DNA from: an uncultured Lachnospiraceae bacterium
GTDB lineage: Bacteria > Bacillota > Clostridia > Lachnospirales > Lachnospiraceae
Reading direction: 5' to 3'
DNA length: 64,000 bases
Assembly (NCBI GenBank): GCA_947566645.1
Contig: CANOKL010000022.1
Location: 1 to 64,000 of the forward strand
Below, piece by piece: positions 1 through 8,718 of the stretch (the first letter of the stretch is position 1; each line of letters opens with the position of its first letter). A model generated the notes under the pieces. It was not told the DNA's origin and ran no database searches. It saw only the letters and a list, made by a program, of their open reading frames with translations. Both the position numbers and the translations under genes were made by a program.

Positions 1-1
1 A

Positions 2-982
2 AATATCCGTCGCTATTTGGGAAAAAATGTAGTCAATGATGGAATCACAGAAACTTTATTGGATAGAGACAAACGTCAAAATTTTTTCTTTTTCAATAAT
101 GGCGCAACGATGATTTGTAAAAAGTTTAGTTTTAATGCATTGCAGGAACAGAATTGGATAGTTAAAACGGATGATTTGCAAATTATAAATGGTGGACAAA
201 CATGTAAAACGATTCATCAAACGGTAAAAGAAAATCCCAATTTGGATTTTTCACAGACGTATTTGTTAGTGCGCCTTTATGAGGTTGAAGATAATGAAAA
301 TCCAGGTATCATTCAAGATATTATATATGCGACAAATAGCCAGAACCCGGTGGACTTTAGAGATTTAAAGTCAAACGATGAGTGTCAACGGATCCTGGAA
401 ATCGGAGCACATGATTTGGGATATGTATATAAGCGAAAGAGGGATAATACATTAAATATAAATGTTATACCATCAACGGTTGCGGCTGAGGCTGTTTTTG
501 CAGTATGGCGGGAAAGTCCGCATCTGGCAAAATATAAACGTAATGAATTCTTTGATAAATATTATTCATTCATTTTTGATAACCTGAATGCCGCTCAGAT
601 GGTGATTGCGGTACAGATATTTCGTTATTGTGATGCTAATAGAAAGAAAGAAACTGAACTAGATGGAATCAAGGAGCATCGACTGTATAGTCAATATTTT
701 ATGTCATATATGATAGGTAAGCAGATTTTAAAAAGGTTTGGTATTACTTTAGAAAAAATTACCCATGTTAATTTTTATGAAATAAAAGAGTATTTTGAAC
801 AAAAAAAGGACTTGATGTATAGTAAGTCAGAACAGGCAATGGTTGATATTCTAAAGAACTACTTTAACAATGATAATCTGTCAGAGATAGATGGACGAAC
901 GATGGCGGCAGCATTCAGGCGGTTTGATATCATGGAACGTTATTTAAAAAATGAAGCATGGTGGGAAGAAAATATGGATTGA
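2..982 (+). CDS. AIPR family abortive-infection protein, 5' end outside window
   Basis: The reading frame is open to the left edge (codons from base 2), so the true start lies upstream; a TTG at 17 is not a convincing start. The visible 326 residues carry AIPR-domain (abortive infection phage resistance, PF10592 type) hallmarks in order: an N-I-R-x-Y-L-G segment at the edge, the FFFFNNGAT motif, and the IINGGQT motif near residue 65. AIPR proteins are known from phage-resistance loci; their biochemical activity is poorly defined. The gene is clearly more AT-rich than the genes that follow, which fits horizontal acquisition (inference). No partner defence gene is visible on this side. Family call is confident; an actual anti-phage role is inferred. 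Confidence 0.8.
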   Translation, partial: NIRRYLGKNVVNDGITETLLDRDKRQNFFFFNNGATMICKKFSFNALQEQNWIVKTDDLQIINGGQTCKTIHQTVKENPNLDFSQTYLLVRLYEVEDNENPGIIQDIIYATNSQNPVDFRDLKSNDECQRILEIGAHDLGYVYKRKRDNTLNINVIPSTVAAEAVFAVWRESPHLAKYKRNEFFDKYYSFIFDNLNAAQMVIAVQIFRYCDANRKKETELDGIKEHRLYSQYFMSYMIGKQILKRFGITLEKITHVNFYEIKEYFEQKKDLMYSKSEQAMVDILKNYFNNDNLSEIDGRTMAAAFRRFDIMERYLKNEAWWEENMD

Positions 983-1056
983 AAACAGGAGGAGAAGCAA
1001 AGCATAGATATTGTTATTGTGAGATAAAGGGGATGTCGGGAAATGCAGGCTGCCCA

Positions 1057-1099
1057 CAAGATATTGCTATGTGGCATTATAAATCACGACAATATCTTG
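1057..1099. repeat. Short inverted repeat in the 983-1154 gap
   Basis: CAAGATATTG (1057-1066) is mirrored by CAATATCTTG (1090-1099) with a 23-nt spacer. It sits between the converging ends of the AIPR gene and the FGGY kinase gene. No T-run follows on either strand, so it is a weak terminator candidate at best. Nothing else is recognisable in this 172-bp gap. Confidence 0.35.
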
Positions 1100-1154
1100 C
1101 GGTCATACTACTATTTCCAGACAGTCCCTTTTTACGCACATAAGGGGAAGGGTT

Positions 1155-2645
1155 TTATCCTGGAAAATGGTGCATGTTTTTATAAAGCTTTTTGAAACGC
1201 CGGTATTTTTCCATGTGTTCTGCAAAATTCTCCGGATTTGGAAGAACCTGGTCAGAGTATTGTACAACCTCATGAATAGCAGAGGTGATATTAGGATACG
1301 CGCCGATTGCAACCGCAGATAGAATCATGCAGCCAAGTGTTCCAGCCTCTTTGTTAACAAGAGTATAGACAGGCTTCTGAAAAATGTCTGCCCTTAAGCG
1401 GGAGGAAACCTGGGAATTTGCCGCGCCTCCGGCCATGACTATTTTCTCAAAATTCAGGTTAAGAGGCGCAGCGTATTCGTATGCAAGCTTAAGCTGATAG
1501 ACGATGGCCTCTTTTAGTGCAAGATACAGATCCTCCTCAGTAGTTTCCAGTGATAATCCACAGATTGTACCAGACATATGATAATTCAGGTCAGGATGAC
1601 CAGAAGAGCCGAACTGGGGAAGTATGAGCACATCCGTATGCCTGCCGGCAACACGCTCATCCATATATTTAAAAAAGTCAATTCCTTTTGATGCACACAG
1701 ATCTCTTGTGCCTTTAAAAAGTGTATCCCGTGCCCAGTTCATCAGAGCGCCGCAGGTAGTTACTTCGAGTGTCGTGAAGAAGCAGTCCGGAAGAGGATAT
1801 AGCATACAGGGCATCTGGAGTTCCTGCAGAGTATCCTTTGGATAAGCCTCAGGAAGTATCAGAGCAAGGCATTCGCATGTACCAATGCAGTCTTCCGCAA
1901 AGGAGGCATCCAGAAAGCCGCAGCCAAGAGCAGCGCAGACCTGGTCATGTGCACCGGCAACAACGGGAATGCTGCCAGACATGTGGCAGTCCCGGGCAAC
2001 GTCATCTTTTACGTAACCGATGATAGTTCCGGAAGGAACCAGTGTAGAAAAATATTCTGGTGTCAGACTGGCAGATGCGAGCAGCGCTTCGTCCCATTTT
2101 AAACGGTGGATATCCACCGCCATGCTTCTTCCCGCTGAACTGTAGCTGACCTTTCGTGCTCCGGTCAGCAGATATCCAATATAGTCCTCGTAAAAAAAGA
2201 TTTTATTTGCTTTAGAGAGCACGTCTGTATGATCATGCATCCAGATTAATTTCGGAAGAGAGTAAAGCTGGCCTGGAGCCAGTCCGGTAGTCCGGAAGAT
2301 ATAATCAGCTCCCGGATCTTTACAGAGCTTTTCTACCCCTTCTTTGCCCCGGCTGTCGCCTGTCACCATAGAGGAACATAAAACGTGATCATTCTCGTCA
2401 AGACAGACAAGGGATTCTCCAAGACATGTGACAGAGATGGCCTGTATTGGTTCAGGGCAGTCTGAAGCAGTCTCAGTGAGAGCCTGAAAGACCTTTTCCC
2501 GGACGACATCAGGGTCAATCTCACGTGTGCCGTGGCCGCGTTTCTCTGAATATTTTCCATGGGCCGAGCTAATGATGTCTCCGGCCAGGTTAAAAGCACA
2601 TATCTTGCATCCGCTTGTCCCAATATCAATTCCTATAATTGCCAT
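1155..2645 (-). CDS. FGGY-family carbohydrate kinase (first of two in the locus)
   Basis: ATP-dependent sugar kinase of about 496 residues, the usual FGGY length. The N-terminal phosphate-1 motif GIDIGTSGCK and the C-terminal adenosine-binding segment IVMAGGAANS, with a late GTLGCMILSAVA helix, frame the two actin-like domains. The start was set at the ATG at 2645 because a GGAGG lies five bases before it; a longer reading from 2657 would bury that site. The gene follows the DeoR regulator on the same strand and is divergent from the dehydrogenase/transport operon. It probably phosphorylates the imported or oxidised sugar. Specificity (xylulose, ribulose, fuculose and so on) cannot be fixed from sequence; a second, more xylulokinase-like kinase lies at 10591. 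Confidence 0.85.
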   Translation of the reverse strand: MAIIGIDIGTSGCKICAFNLAGDIISSAHGKYSEKRGHGTREIDPDVVREKVFQALTETASDCPEPIQAISVTCLGESLVCLDENDHVLCSSMVTGDSRGKEGVEKLCKDPGADYIFRTTGLAPGQLYSLPKLIWMHDHTDVLSKANKIFFYEDYIGYLLTGARKVSYSSAGRSMAVDIHRLKWDEALLASASLTPEYFSTLVPSGTIIGYVKDDVARDCHMSGSIPVVAGAHDQVCAALGCGFLDASFAEDCIGTCECLALILPEAYPKDTLQELQMPCMLYPLPDCFFTTLEVTTCGALMNWARDTLFKGTRDLCASKGIDFFKYMDERVAGRHTDVLILPQFGSSGHPDLNYHMSGTICGLSLETTEEDLYLALKEAIVYQLKLAYEYAAPLNLNFEKIVMAGGAANSQVSSRLRADIFQKPVYTLVNKEAGTLGCMILSAVAIGAYPNITSAIHEVVQYSDQVLPNPENFAEHMEKYRRFKKLYKNMHHFPG

Positions 2646-2780
2646 AATATCCTCCATATTCTCTTTTTGCTACAAAATTTATGTTTCTCTTCAAACATCT
2701 GGCGCTGGCACGAACCAGACAGTTCATTCCTTCATTCCTCAGCCTTGTCCTGACAAAAATATCAGGCGCATCATTCAACG

Positions 2781-3593
2781 TTAATTATGTAACGCTGTAA
2801 TCGTTTCTTCGTCGCAGATCATGACATTTCCGCCGGCCTCTGTAAGCGTGTCCTGTATTGTCTCAGAAAGACCATTGTCTGTAATGATTCCGTCAAAATC
2901 CTTTACATGTGCATAACTGATTAAGCTGTAGGCTTCGAATTTGGATGAGTCTGCAAGGAGATAAATCTCGTTGGAAATACTCATGATTTTATGTTTTATG
3001 CCTGTTTCGGCGACATTTCCGATCATGACATTGCCGTCTGGAGAAATCGCGTTGCAGCCCAGGAAGGCAATGTCTGCGTGAAAGTTATTCACCTGCATCT
3101 CAGCTAATGTACCTCTGGATGACCATGTATTCAAATCAATCTCCCCGCCGACCATAATTACATTTGGAAATGGATGTGACAGAAGTTCAGCCGCAATGTT
3201 TACACCATTTGTAATAAAAAAGCAAGGAAGATCGTTTGGAATTAGTTTTGCCACACTTAATGTTGTAGTACCGGAATCAAGAAATACGTACTGGTTTGGA
3301 TGTATCAGTTGATATGCAGCATTTGCAATTGTTTGTTTACATGAAGCCTGTTCTGTGATACGCGTCATGTAAGCAGGCTCAAGAACCACCCGTTCATGTT
3401 TATTCCCGGAATCGGCGAGAATAGCGCCTCCATGTGTCCGGAGAATTTTACCCTGCGAGACAAGAAGGTCAAAATCCCGGCGGATCGTCATATCAGCAAC
3501 ATGAAATTGCTGTACAAGATCACTGATCTGTACCTTCCCGTTCTGCAGCAGAATATCCATAATAGCATCAAGACGTTTTGCTTTATTTGCCAA
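2781..3593 (-). CDS. DeoR-family transcriptional repressor
   Basis: 270-residue regulator with an N-terminal DeoR helix-turn-helix (ISDLVQQF..ADMTIRRDFDLL, then ILRTHGGA, residues about 20-60) and a C-terminal sugar-phosphate-sensing domain containing FLDSGTTTLSVAKLI. Start chosen as TTG at 3593: GGGAGG sits about seven bases upstream, and the family normally starts roughly here; the frame stays open further upstream without family-like sequence. Members usually repress a neighbouring catabolic operon and release DNA when they bind a phosphorylated intermediate. The regulator and FGGY kinase form one minus-strand transcript, back to back with the plus-strand catabolic operon; repeated GTTTGAA/TTCGAAC boxes in both control regions are the likely operators. 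Confidence 0.9.
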   Translation of the reverse strand: MANKAKRLDAIMDILLQNGKVQISDLVQQFHVADMTIRRDFDLLVSQGKILRTHGGAILADSGNKHERVVLEPAYMTRITEQASCKQTIANAAYQLIHPNQYVFLDSGTTTLSVAKLIPNDLPCFFITNGVNIAAELLSHPFPNVIMVGGEIDLNTWSSRGTLAEMQVNNFHADIAFLGCNAISPDGNVMIGNVAETGIKHKIMSISNEIYLLADSSKFEAYSLISYAHVKDFDGIITDNGLSETIQDTLTEAGGNVMICDEETITALHN

Positions 3594-3613
3594 TGGAACA
3601 CCTCCCAAAATAT

Positions 3614-3633
3614 AAAATGTTTGAAATTCGAAC
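3614..3633. promoter_or_regulatory. Candidate DeoR operator, regulator side
   Basis: AAAATGTTTGAAATTCGAAC contains the imperfect palindrome GTTTGAA..TTCGAAC (3619-3633). It lies downstream of the predicted minus-strand promoter, in the leader of the deoR-kinase transcript. Related boxes recur at 3713, 3779, 4952 and 5025. Confidence 0.5.
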
Positions 3634-3648
3634 AAAATAACTATAGAC

Positions 3649-3677
3649 AGTATAGATGGAATAACGGGAAAAGTCAA
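3649..3677 (-). promoter_or_regulatory. Sigma-A promoter of deoR-kinase transcript
   Basis: On the minus strand TTGACT (3672-3677) and TATACT (3649-3654) are separated by exactly 17 bp, close to consensus, about 55 bp upstream of the TTG start of the regulator. Confidence 0.7.
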
Positions 3678-3712
3678 TATGAAGAAATAAAATAAACGTT
3701 TTCAACAAAAAA

Positions 3713-3722
3713 CGAACATTTT
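3713..3722. promoter_or_regulatory. Candidate DeoR operator half-site
   Basis: CGAACATTTT matches the box family seen as CAAACATTTT at 3787 and CGAACATTTT at 5026. It lies between the two divergent promoters, where a repressor could affect both. Confidence 0.4.
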
Positions 3723-3741
3723 ATTTGGTAATAATGACATA

Positions 3742-3770
3742 TTGATCTCGTAAAAAATGTAAGATATGAT
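3742..3770 (+). promoter_or_regulatory. Sigma-A promoter of the 2-hydroxyacid dehydrogenase gene
   Basis: TTGATC (3742-3747), 17-bp spacer, TATGAT (3765-3770). The start site would fall near 3777, directly at the next GTTTGAA-type box, as expected for a repressed promoter. Confidence 0.6.
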
Positions 3771-3778
3771 AATAAATA

Positions 3779-3797
3779 GTTTGAAACAAACATTTTT
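3779..3797. promoter_or_regulatory. Candidate DeoR operator at the + strand transcription start
   Basis: GTTTGAAACAAAC (3779-3791) is an imperfect palindrome continuing into CAAACATTTTT. It resembles the operator at 3619 and overlaps the expected transcription start. Confidence 0.5.
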
Positions 3798-3814
3798 GAA
3801 TGGAGGGACAGCTT

Positions 3815-4927
3815 ATGAAGGTATTATGTATGTATGACGTGCTTTACAAAAATTACAAGGAACAGATTGAGTTTTCCAGGGAGTATGCAGGAAAATTTAC
3901 AGATGGAGCGGTGGTAGTTGAAGGGTATACAGATCCGGATCCAGAGGTGGATTTTATTAAGAACATCTACAGACTGGAGAAGAACGGACCGGAACCGGAG
4001 CCAGTGGTTCCAGCCTATTTTGATCATAAGGATGCAGAGGTCCTGGCAGTTTCCTTTTCACCGGTATCAGGGAGAATGATGGATGTATTTGACAATCTCA
4101 GGGTAATCGGAATTTCCCGTACAGGAACAGAGAATGTGGATATTAAGGCAGCAACAGAACGCGGGATTCTTGTGGTAAACGCTGCGGGAAGAAATGCGAA
4201 TGCTGTTTCGGACTACGCAATTGGTCTTATGCTTGCAGAATCCAGAAATATTGCCAGGCAGCATGCGGTAATGAAAGAAGGAGGGCTGACTGCAGTTTAT
4301 TATAACAATGCAATTCTGCCTGATTTATGCGGAAAAACGATTGGTCTGTTCGGGTTCGGGTATATCGGCAGGCTGATGGCGGAAAAGCTTAGTGGATTTC
4401 ATGTGAATCTGATCGCGGTGGATCCATTTGTGTCTGAGCAGGATATGAAGAAGTTGGGTGTAAAGAAGGTTGATTTGGACACACTATGTAAAGAGTCTGA
4501 TTTTATCAGCATTCATGCACGTCAGACGCCAGATAATTTCCACATTTTTGATGAAGAGCAGTTTAATATGATGAAGCGGACCGCATATTTTATTAACACA
4601 GCCCGGGCATCCATGGTAAATTATGACGCACTGGTAAAGGCTCTTAAAGAACGGAAAATCGCGGGGGCGGCGACGGATGTTTATCCAAAGATGCCTCTTG
4701 ATGCGGATGACCCGATCCGCAAACTGGATAATATTACACTTTCCGCTCATCTGGCAGGAAGCACAAGGGATGCTGTAATCAATTCCTGGAAGTATGTATT
4801 CCAGAGAACGTCAGATGTGATTCATGATTGTTCTGATTTTGGCGTGCTGAATCCGGAGGTACTGGAGATGAAAATCTATAAAGACTGGAAGGACAAGGTA
4901 AAGGACCAGATCAAAATGATTGAATGA
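3815..4927 (+). CDS. D-isomer-specific 2-hydroxyacid dehydrogenase-like protein
   Basis: 370-residue NAD-dependent dehydrogenase of the phosphoglycerate/glycerate dehydrogenase family. The nucleotide-binding motif GLFGFGYIGRLMA lies near residue 175. The substrate arginine (NTAR, Arg264) and the catalytic His (SAHLAGST, His312) are present, but the position of the catalytic Glu is Met293 (DVYPKMP where DVFPTEP-like sequence is usual). The Arg-to-Glu distance of 29 residues in E. coli SerA is matched exactly. Start set at ATG 3815, with GGAGGG seven bases upstream inside the longer frame. First gene of the plus-strand sugar locus, under its own promoter. It may reduce or oxidise a hydroxy-acid intermediate; the missing Glu leaves normal activity in doubt. 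Confidence 0.8.
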   Translation: MKVLCMYDVLYKNYKEQIEFSREYAGKFTDGAVVVEGYTDPDPEVDFIKNIYRLEKNGPEPEPVVPAYFDHKDAEVLAVSFSPVSGRMMDVFDNLRVIGISRTGTENVDIKAATERGILVVNAAGRNANAVSDYAIGLMLAESRNIARQHAVMKEGGLTAVYYNNAILPDLCGKTIGLFGFGYIGRLMAEKLSGFHVNLIAVDPFVSEQDMKKLGVKKVDLDTLCKESDFISIHARQTPDNFHIFDEEQFNMMKRTAYFINTARASMVNYDALVKALKERKIAGAATDVYPKMPLDADDPIRKLDNITLSAHLAGSTRDAVINSWKYVFQRTSDVIHDCSDFGVLNPEVLEMKIYKDWKDKVKDQIKMIE

Positions 4928-4951
4928 GTTGTGAAAAACGCACAAAAATAT

Positions 4952-5036
4952 GTTTGATAATTTGTGAACTTAGAACACTTGAATTCAATAATCAAACGTG
5001 ATATCATTTAAATGCAAACATAAATCGAACATTTTA
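4952..5036 (+). promoter_or_regulatory. Promoter and candidate DeoR operators before the dehydrogenase-transport operon
   Basis: TTGAAT (4979-4984), 17-bp spacer, TATCAT (5002-5007) form a plausible promoter. It is flanked by GTTTGATAATTTGTGAAC (4952-4969, imperfect palindrome) and TCGAACATTTTA (5025-5036), both of the box type found around the divergent deoR promoter. This suggests the same regulator controls a second promoter inside the locus. Confidence 0.5.
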
Positions 5037-5066
5037 GAGAGGATGCGAAAATAAGGAGGTGATGAG

Positions 5067-6080
5067 ATGAAAGCATTATCTATTGAAAAGGCAAACACAA
5101 TTTGTTTAAAGCACGTGCCAGAACCAGAGCCGGCGCCGGACGAGCTGCTAATCAAAGTGGCAGCATGCGGGTTCTGTGGATCCGATATTCATTTTTTTAG
5201 GGGAGGGCATGTGCAGAAGTATCCGATTATTCCCGGTCATGAATTTTCCGGCATAGTGGAAAAGACAGGAAGCGCTGTTGTGAATTTTCAGGCCGGAGAC
5301 CGTGTGTCGGCGGATCCGAACATCTTTTGTGAGAACTGTGACGCATGCAAGAGTAATCACCAGATTCACTGTAAGAATCTTTCGGTATTGGGAAGTTTAA
5401 GGGACGGTGCATTTGCAGAGTATGTCACAGTGCCTGAGCGGTGTGCATTCCATATCGGCGATCTGGACTTTATTCAGGCCTCAATGGCGGAACCGCTCGG
5501 GTGTGTCATCAACAGCCACAATAAGTATGAGATTCCTACAGGAGCGTCTGTACTTGTAATGGGGGCCGGAACGATCGGGCTTATGCAGATGATGCTCTCG
5601 AAGAAGCGTGGCGCGGCGAAAGTGGTCATGACAGACATTAAGGACGGACAGCTTGCAAAAGCAGGAGAACTGGGCGCGGATGTGGTGGTCAAATCGGACG
5701 GGCATATATTTGACGCGCTAAAGGAGCTTGCACCAGAGGGCTTTGATATTGTGATTGATGCAACGGGAGTGCCAGCATGTGTAGAGATGGGCGTTAAGCT
5801 TGTGAAATATGCAGGCAAAATGATTGTATTCGGAGCCTGCCCGGCAGGAAGCTCAGTAACGATAGATCCGTTTGATATCTATTTTAGGGATATACAGGTC
5901 ATAGGTTCCTATGCACTTGAAAAAACACTGGGACAGGCTGTTGCGATGTTAAAGAGCGGAGCCATTGACCTTCGGCCGCTGGTTGGCAGAGTGGTAAACA
6001 TTGACGAGGCGGCGGCAGTATTCCATGATTTCGCAGAAGGAAGGACGAGTAACAAACTTATAGTCAGTTTCTTTGACTAA
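5067..6080 (+). CDS. Zinc-dependent alcohol (polyol) dehydrogenase
   Basis: 337-residue medium-chain dehydrogenase, sorbitol/threonine dehydrogenase branch. Seen: the catalytic-zinc motif GFCGSDIHFF (Cys about residue 36), PIIPGHEFSG with the GHE signature, the structural-zinc cluster CENCDACKSNHQIHC with all four cysteines, and the NAD-binding VMGAGTIGLMQ near residue 160. The start follows AAGGAGGTGATGAG. Such enzymes oxidise a secondary hydroxyl of a polyol or sugar using NAD. With kinase and aldolase genes downstream, it probably makes a ketose from an imported polyol (inference). The next gene starts 45 bp further on, so it is likely cotranscribed with the transporter. Confidence 0.88.
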   Translation: MKALSIEKANTICLKHVPEPEPAPDELLIKVAACGFCGSDIHFFRGGHVQKYPIIPGHEFSGIVEKTGSAVVNFQAGDRVSADPNIFCENCDACKSNHQIHCKNLSVLGSLRDGAFAEYVTVPERCAFHIGDLDFIQASMAEPLGCVINSHNKYEIPTGASVLVMGAGTIGLMQMMLSKKRGAAKVVMTDIKDGQLAKAGELGADVVVKSDGHIFDALKELAPEGFDIVIDATGVPACVEMGVKLVKYAGKMIVFGACPAGSSVTIDPFDIYFRDIQVIGSYALEKTLGQAVAMLKSGAIDLRPLVGRVVNIDEAAAVFHDFAEGRTSNKLIVSFFD

Positions 6081-6124
6081 CCGTTATATGAACTCAAATA
6101 AAAGATTAAAGTATGGAGGAAGAA

Positions 6125-7165
6125 ATGAAGAAAAGAATTATCAGTAGTTTACTTATTACAGCTATGGTTATCACAATGGCCGCAGGGTGCGGTACAGACA
6201 CAAAAACAGATTCAGGCACAAAGACAGAAACAGAAGCAGGCACAGAAGAAGACAGCGGTTCCAAAGATGAAAAAAAGAGTCTGAAGATTGCTTATTCGAT
6301 TCCTGAGATGTTTTCTACATTCTGGGCGGCGTGTATTAAAGGGTTTGAAGAACAGTGTGAGGAATATGGTTATGAAGCAGTCACGCTTGACCCGAATGGA
6401 GATACAGAGCTTCAGATGAGCCAGTTAGTCAATCAGGCGACAACAGGCGCGGACGCTATTGTAATCTCTCCGATTGAGAAAGATACGATTGGGCCAACGG
6501 TAGACCAGATTACAGGACAGGGAATTCCGGTGTTCTGTATTGACAGAAAAGGCTCAGGAGACGTTACAACTATGCTGACGACTGATAACTACCAGGCAGG
6601 TGTGGATATGGCAAAACAGATGATTGAGGATTATGGCGAGAGTTTTAATCTTCTGATTGTACAGGGTGTGCTCTCTGATCAGCCTACGATCGACAGAACT
6701 GCAGGCGTAGAGGATACAATCAAGGAATACCCGGGAATCAAGCTGATTGGCGATCCATCGGCAGGTGAGTACAGCGAAGAGGCTGCCATGTCTGTTGTAA
6801 AGAATTACCTTGAGAGCAATCCGGATATTGACGTCATATTCCTTGATACAGATGCTCTTCTGAAAGGTGCATATGCGGCAATTACAGAATCAGGACACAC
6901 GGGTCTGGTTGGTGAAGAGAATCATATCGGCCTGTATTCCGTAGACGGTGAAGGCTTTGTTCTGGATATGATCAGAGAAGGCACGTGTGACGGAGTTTAT
7001 TCCCAGTATCCAATTACTCTTGGCGCAGATGTGGTTACAAAGATTAAAGAGTATTATGAAGGCGGAAAGCTGGATCCGGAATATGATTACGGCGGTGATG
7101 TTGTATCATGCAAGAATATTGAGTCTTTTGGAAAAGATAAGCTCTGGGGCGATCTTGTCAGGTAA
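6125..7165 (+). CDS. Sugar ABC transporter substrate-binding lipoprotein (RbsB type)
   Basis: 346-residue extracellular binding protein. The N-terminus MKKRIISSLLITAMVITMAAGC is a lipoprotein signal with the lipidated Cys at position 22, followed by a Thr/Glu/Lys-rich linker. The mature part has the Peripla_BP_4 fold signature: repeated blocks such as ADAIVISPIEKDTIGPTV, GIPVFCIDRK and DVIFLDTDALLKGAYAAI. Start set at ATG 6125 because GGAGG lies inside the longer frame from 6113. It captures the sugar outside the membrane and delivers it to the permease at 8719. Gene order binding protein-ATPase-permease is that of ribose/xylose/galactose-type importers. Confidence 0.92.
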   Translation: MKKRIISSLLITAMVITMAAGCGTDTKTDSGTKTETEAGTEEDSGSKDEKKSLKIAYSIPEMFSTFWAACIKGFEEQCEEYGYEAVTLDPNGDTELQMSQLVNQATTGADAIVISPIEKDTIGPTVDQITGQGIPVFCIDRKGSGDVTTMLTTDNYQAGVDMAKQMIEDYGESFNLLIVQGVLSDQPTIDRTAGVEDTIKEYPGIKLIGDPSAGEYSEEAAMSVVKNYLESNPDIDVIFLDTDALLKGAYAAITESGHTGLVGEENHIGLYSVDGEGFVLDMIREGTCDGVYSQYPITLGADVVTKIKEYYEGGKLDPEYDYGGDVVSCKNIESFGKDKLWGDLVR

Positions 7166-7192
7166 TGTTAATCAATTATAAGGACGGACAAA

Positions 7193-8680
7193 ATGAAACC
7201 TATTATTGAAATGAAGAACATCGTTAAGACCTTTTCGGATAATGTTGTGCTTGATCATGTGAATTTTACGTTGAACCAAGGAGAGACGCGCGCTCTTCTT
7301 GGCGTAAACGGTGCAGGAAAGTCTACGCTGATTAAAATTCTTAACGGCATATATCACGCAGACAGCGGCGAGATTTATTTTGAAGGGGAAAGAGTGAAGA
7401 TCAATACTCCCCAGGATGCAGAAAGGCTGGGGATCCGTTTTGTACATCAGGAATTAAATGTATGTCCGGATCTGACTGTGGCGGAAAATATCTTTATAGG
7501 GCATTTGAAGAAAAACAAATTTGGTTTTTATGATGAAAAGGGGATTTATGCTGCTTCGCAGGATTTACTGGATCAGCTGGAAATCAATATTAAGGCGACA
7601 GACAGAGTCGGGGATCTGAGGGCTGCGGAGATGCAGATTATTGAGATTCTGAAAGCGATGATTTTGAATTCTAAAGTGTTAGTTCTGGACGAACCCACGA
7701 GCTCTTTGAGCGAAAAAGAGAAGGTTATTTTCTTTAATCTGCTGGGAACTCTGAAGGAACGGGGCGTGTCATTTATCTTCATTTCACATTTCCTTGAGGA
7801 TGTGCTGCAGATCAGCGACCATGCGACAGCGCTTAAGGATTCCCGGAACAACGGTGAATTTGATACAAAAAAGACGACCAAGGAAGAACTGATCTTTGCG
7901 ATGATGGGAAAGAACGCAATACAGAAGGAAAGAATTGAGGCTGAGAAGGGGAATGACGCACCGCCGATTCTGGAGCTTAGGAATCTGTGCAGCAGCGGCA
8001 GGTTCAGGAATATTAATTTATCTGTCCAGCCAGGTATGATTCTGGGTGTATGCGGTCTGCTCGGCGCAGGCAAGTCGGAGATCGCAAGAGCAATTTATGG
8101 ACTTGACCAGTATGACAGCGGGGAGATTATATACAAAGGTGAAGCGATCAAAAATCCGACTCCTGAGAAGATGATGAAAAAACATGTTGCAATCGTGACA
8201 GAGGACCGGAAGCTGGAAGGCTTCGTGCCCCTTATGTCGATCAGCGAGAATATTACATTGTCAACACTTCGCAGATATGCTGCGAAACTCGGATTTGTAA
8301 AAGAAAAGCTCCGCTCCGCCAAAAGCCTGAAGATTGCACAGAGTGTGACAGTGAAGATGACGTCTGACAAACAGAAGGTGGAGAGCTTAAGCGGCGGAAA
8401 CCAGCAGAAGGTGATCATTGGCAGATGCCTGGAAAGTGACCCGGAATTATTTATACTTGATGAGCCCACAAGAGGCGTGGATGTTTATGCAAAGACGGAG
8501 ATCTATAACATCTTGATTGATATGGCAAACAGAGGAGTAACTGTTTTGATTTTTTCTTCGGAGCTGGAGGAACTGCTTGCAGTCTGTACGGAAATTATTG
8601 TTTTGCGCAGCGGGGAGATCAAAGAGAGAGTTCTGGCAAAAGAGACCGGAAAGGCGGAGCTTCTTGCCCTGATCAGTTAG
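7193..8680 (+). CDS. Sugar ABC transporter ATP-binding protein, two fused ATPase domains (RbsA/XylG type)
   Basis: 495 residues, the standard length for the fused ATPase of carbohydrate-uptake class 2 importers. Domain 1 has Walker A GVNGAGKST (near residue 37) and Walker B VLVLDEPTSSLS. Domain 2 has the variant Walker A GLLGAGKSE, the signature LSGGNQQK and Walker B LFILDEPTRGVD. It powers the permease encoded next. The start lies 27 bp after the binding-protein gene, so the two are cotranscribed. Similar to RbsA, MglA and XylG; the sugar cannot be decided from this subunit. Confidence 0.94.
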   Translation: MKPIIEMKNIVKTFSDNVVLDHVNFTLNQGETRALLGVNGAGKSTLIKILNGIYHADSGEIYFEGERVKINTPQDAERLGIRFVHQELNVCPDLTVAENIFIGHLKKNKFGFYDEKGIYAASQDLLDQLEINIKATDRVGDLRAAEMQIIEILKAMILNSKVLVLDEPTSSLSEKEKVIFFNLLGTLKERGVSFIFISHFLEDVLQISDHATALKDSRNNGEFDTKKTTKEELIFAMMGKNAIQKERIEAEKGNDAPPILELRNLCSSGRFRNINLSVQPGMILGVCGLLGAGKSEIARAIYGLDQYDSGEIIYKGEAIKNPTPEKMMKKHVAIVTEDRKLEGFVPLMSISENITLSTLRRYAAKLGFVKEKLRSAKSLKIAQSVTVKMTSDKQKVESLSGGNQQKVIIGRCLESDPELFILDEPTRGVDVYAKTEIYNILIDMANRGVTVLIFSSELEELLAVCTEIIVLRSGEIKERVLAKETGKAELLALIS

Positions 8681-8718
8681 CTGCCTGAAAATATGATAAA
8701 CAAGACAGAGGTTTTAAT

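Noticed and set aside
958-1143. 61-residue frame after the AIPR gene
   Set aside because: No ribosome site at sensible spacing, no family resemblance, and it overlaps the AIPR end.
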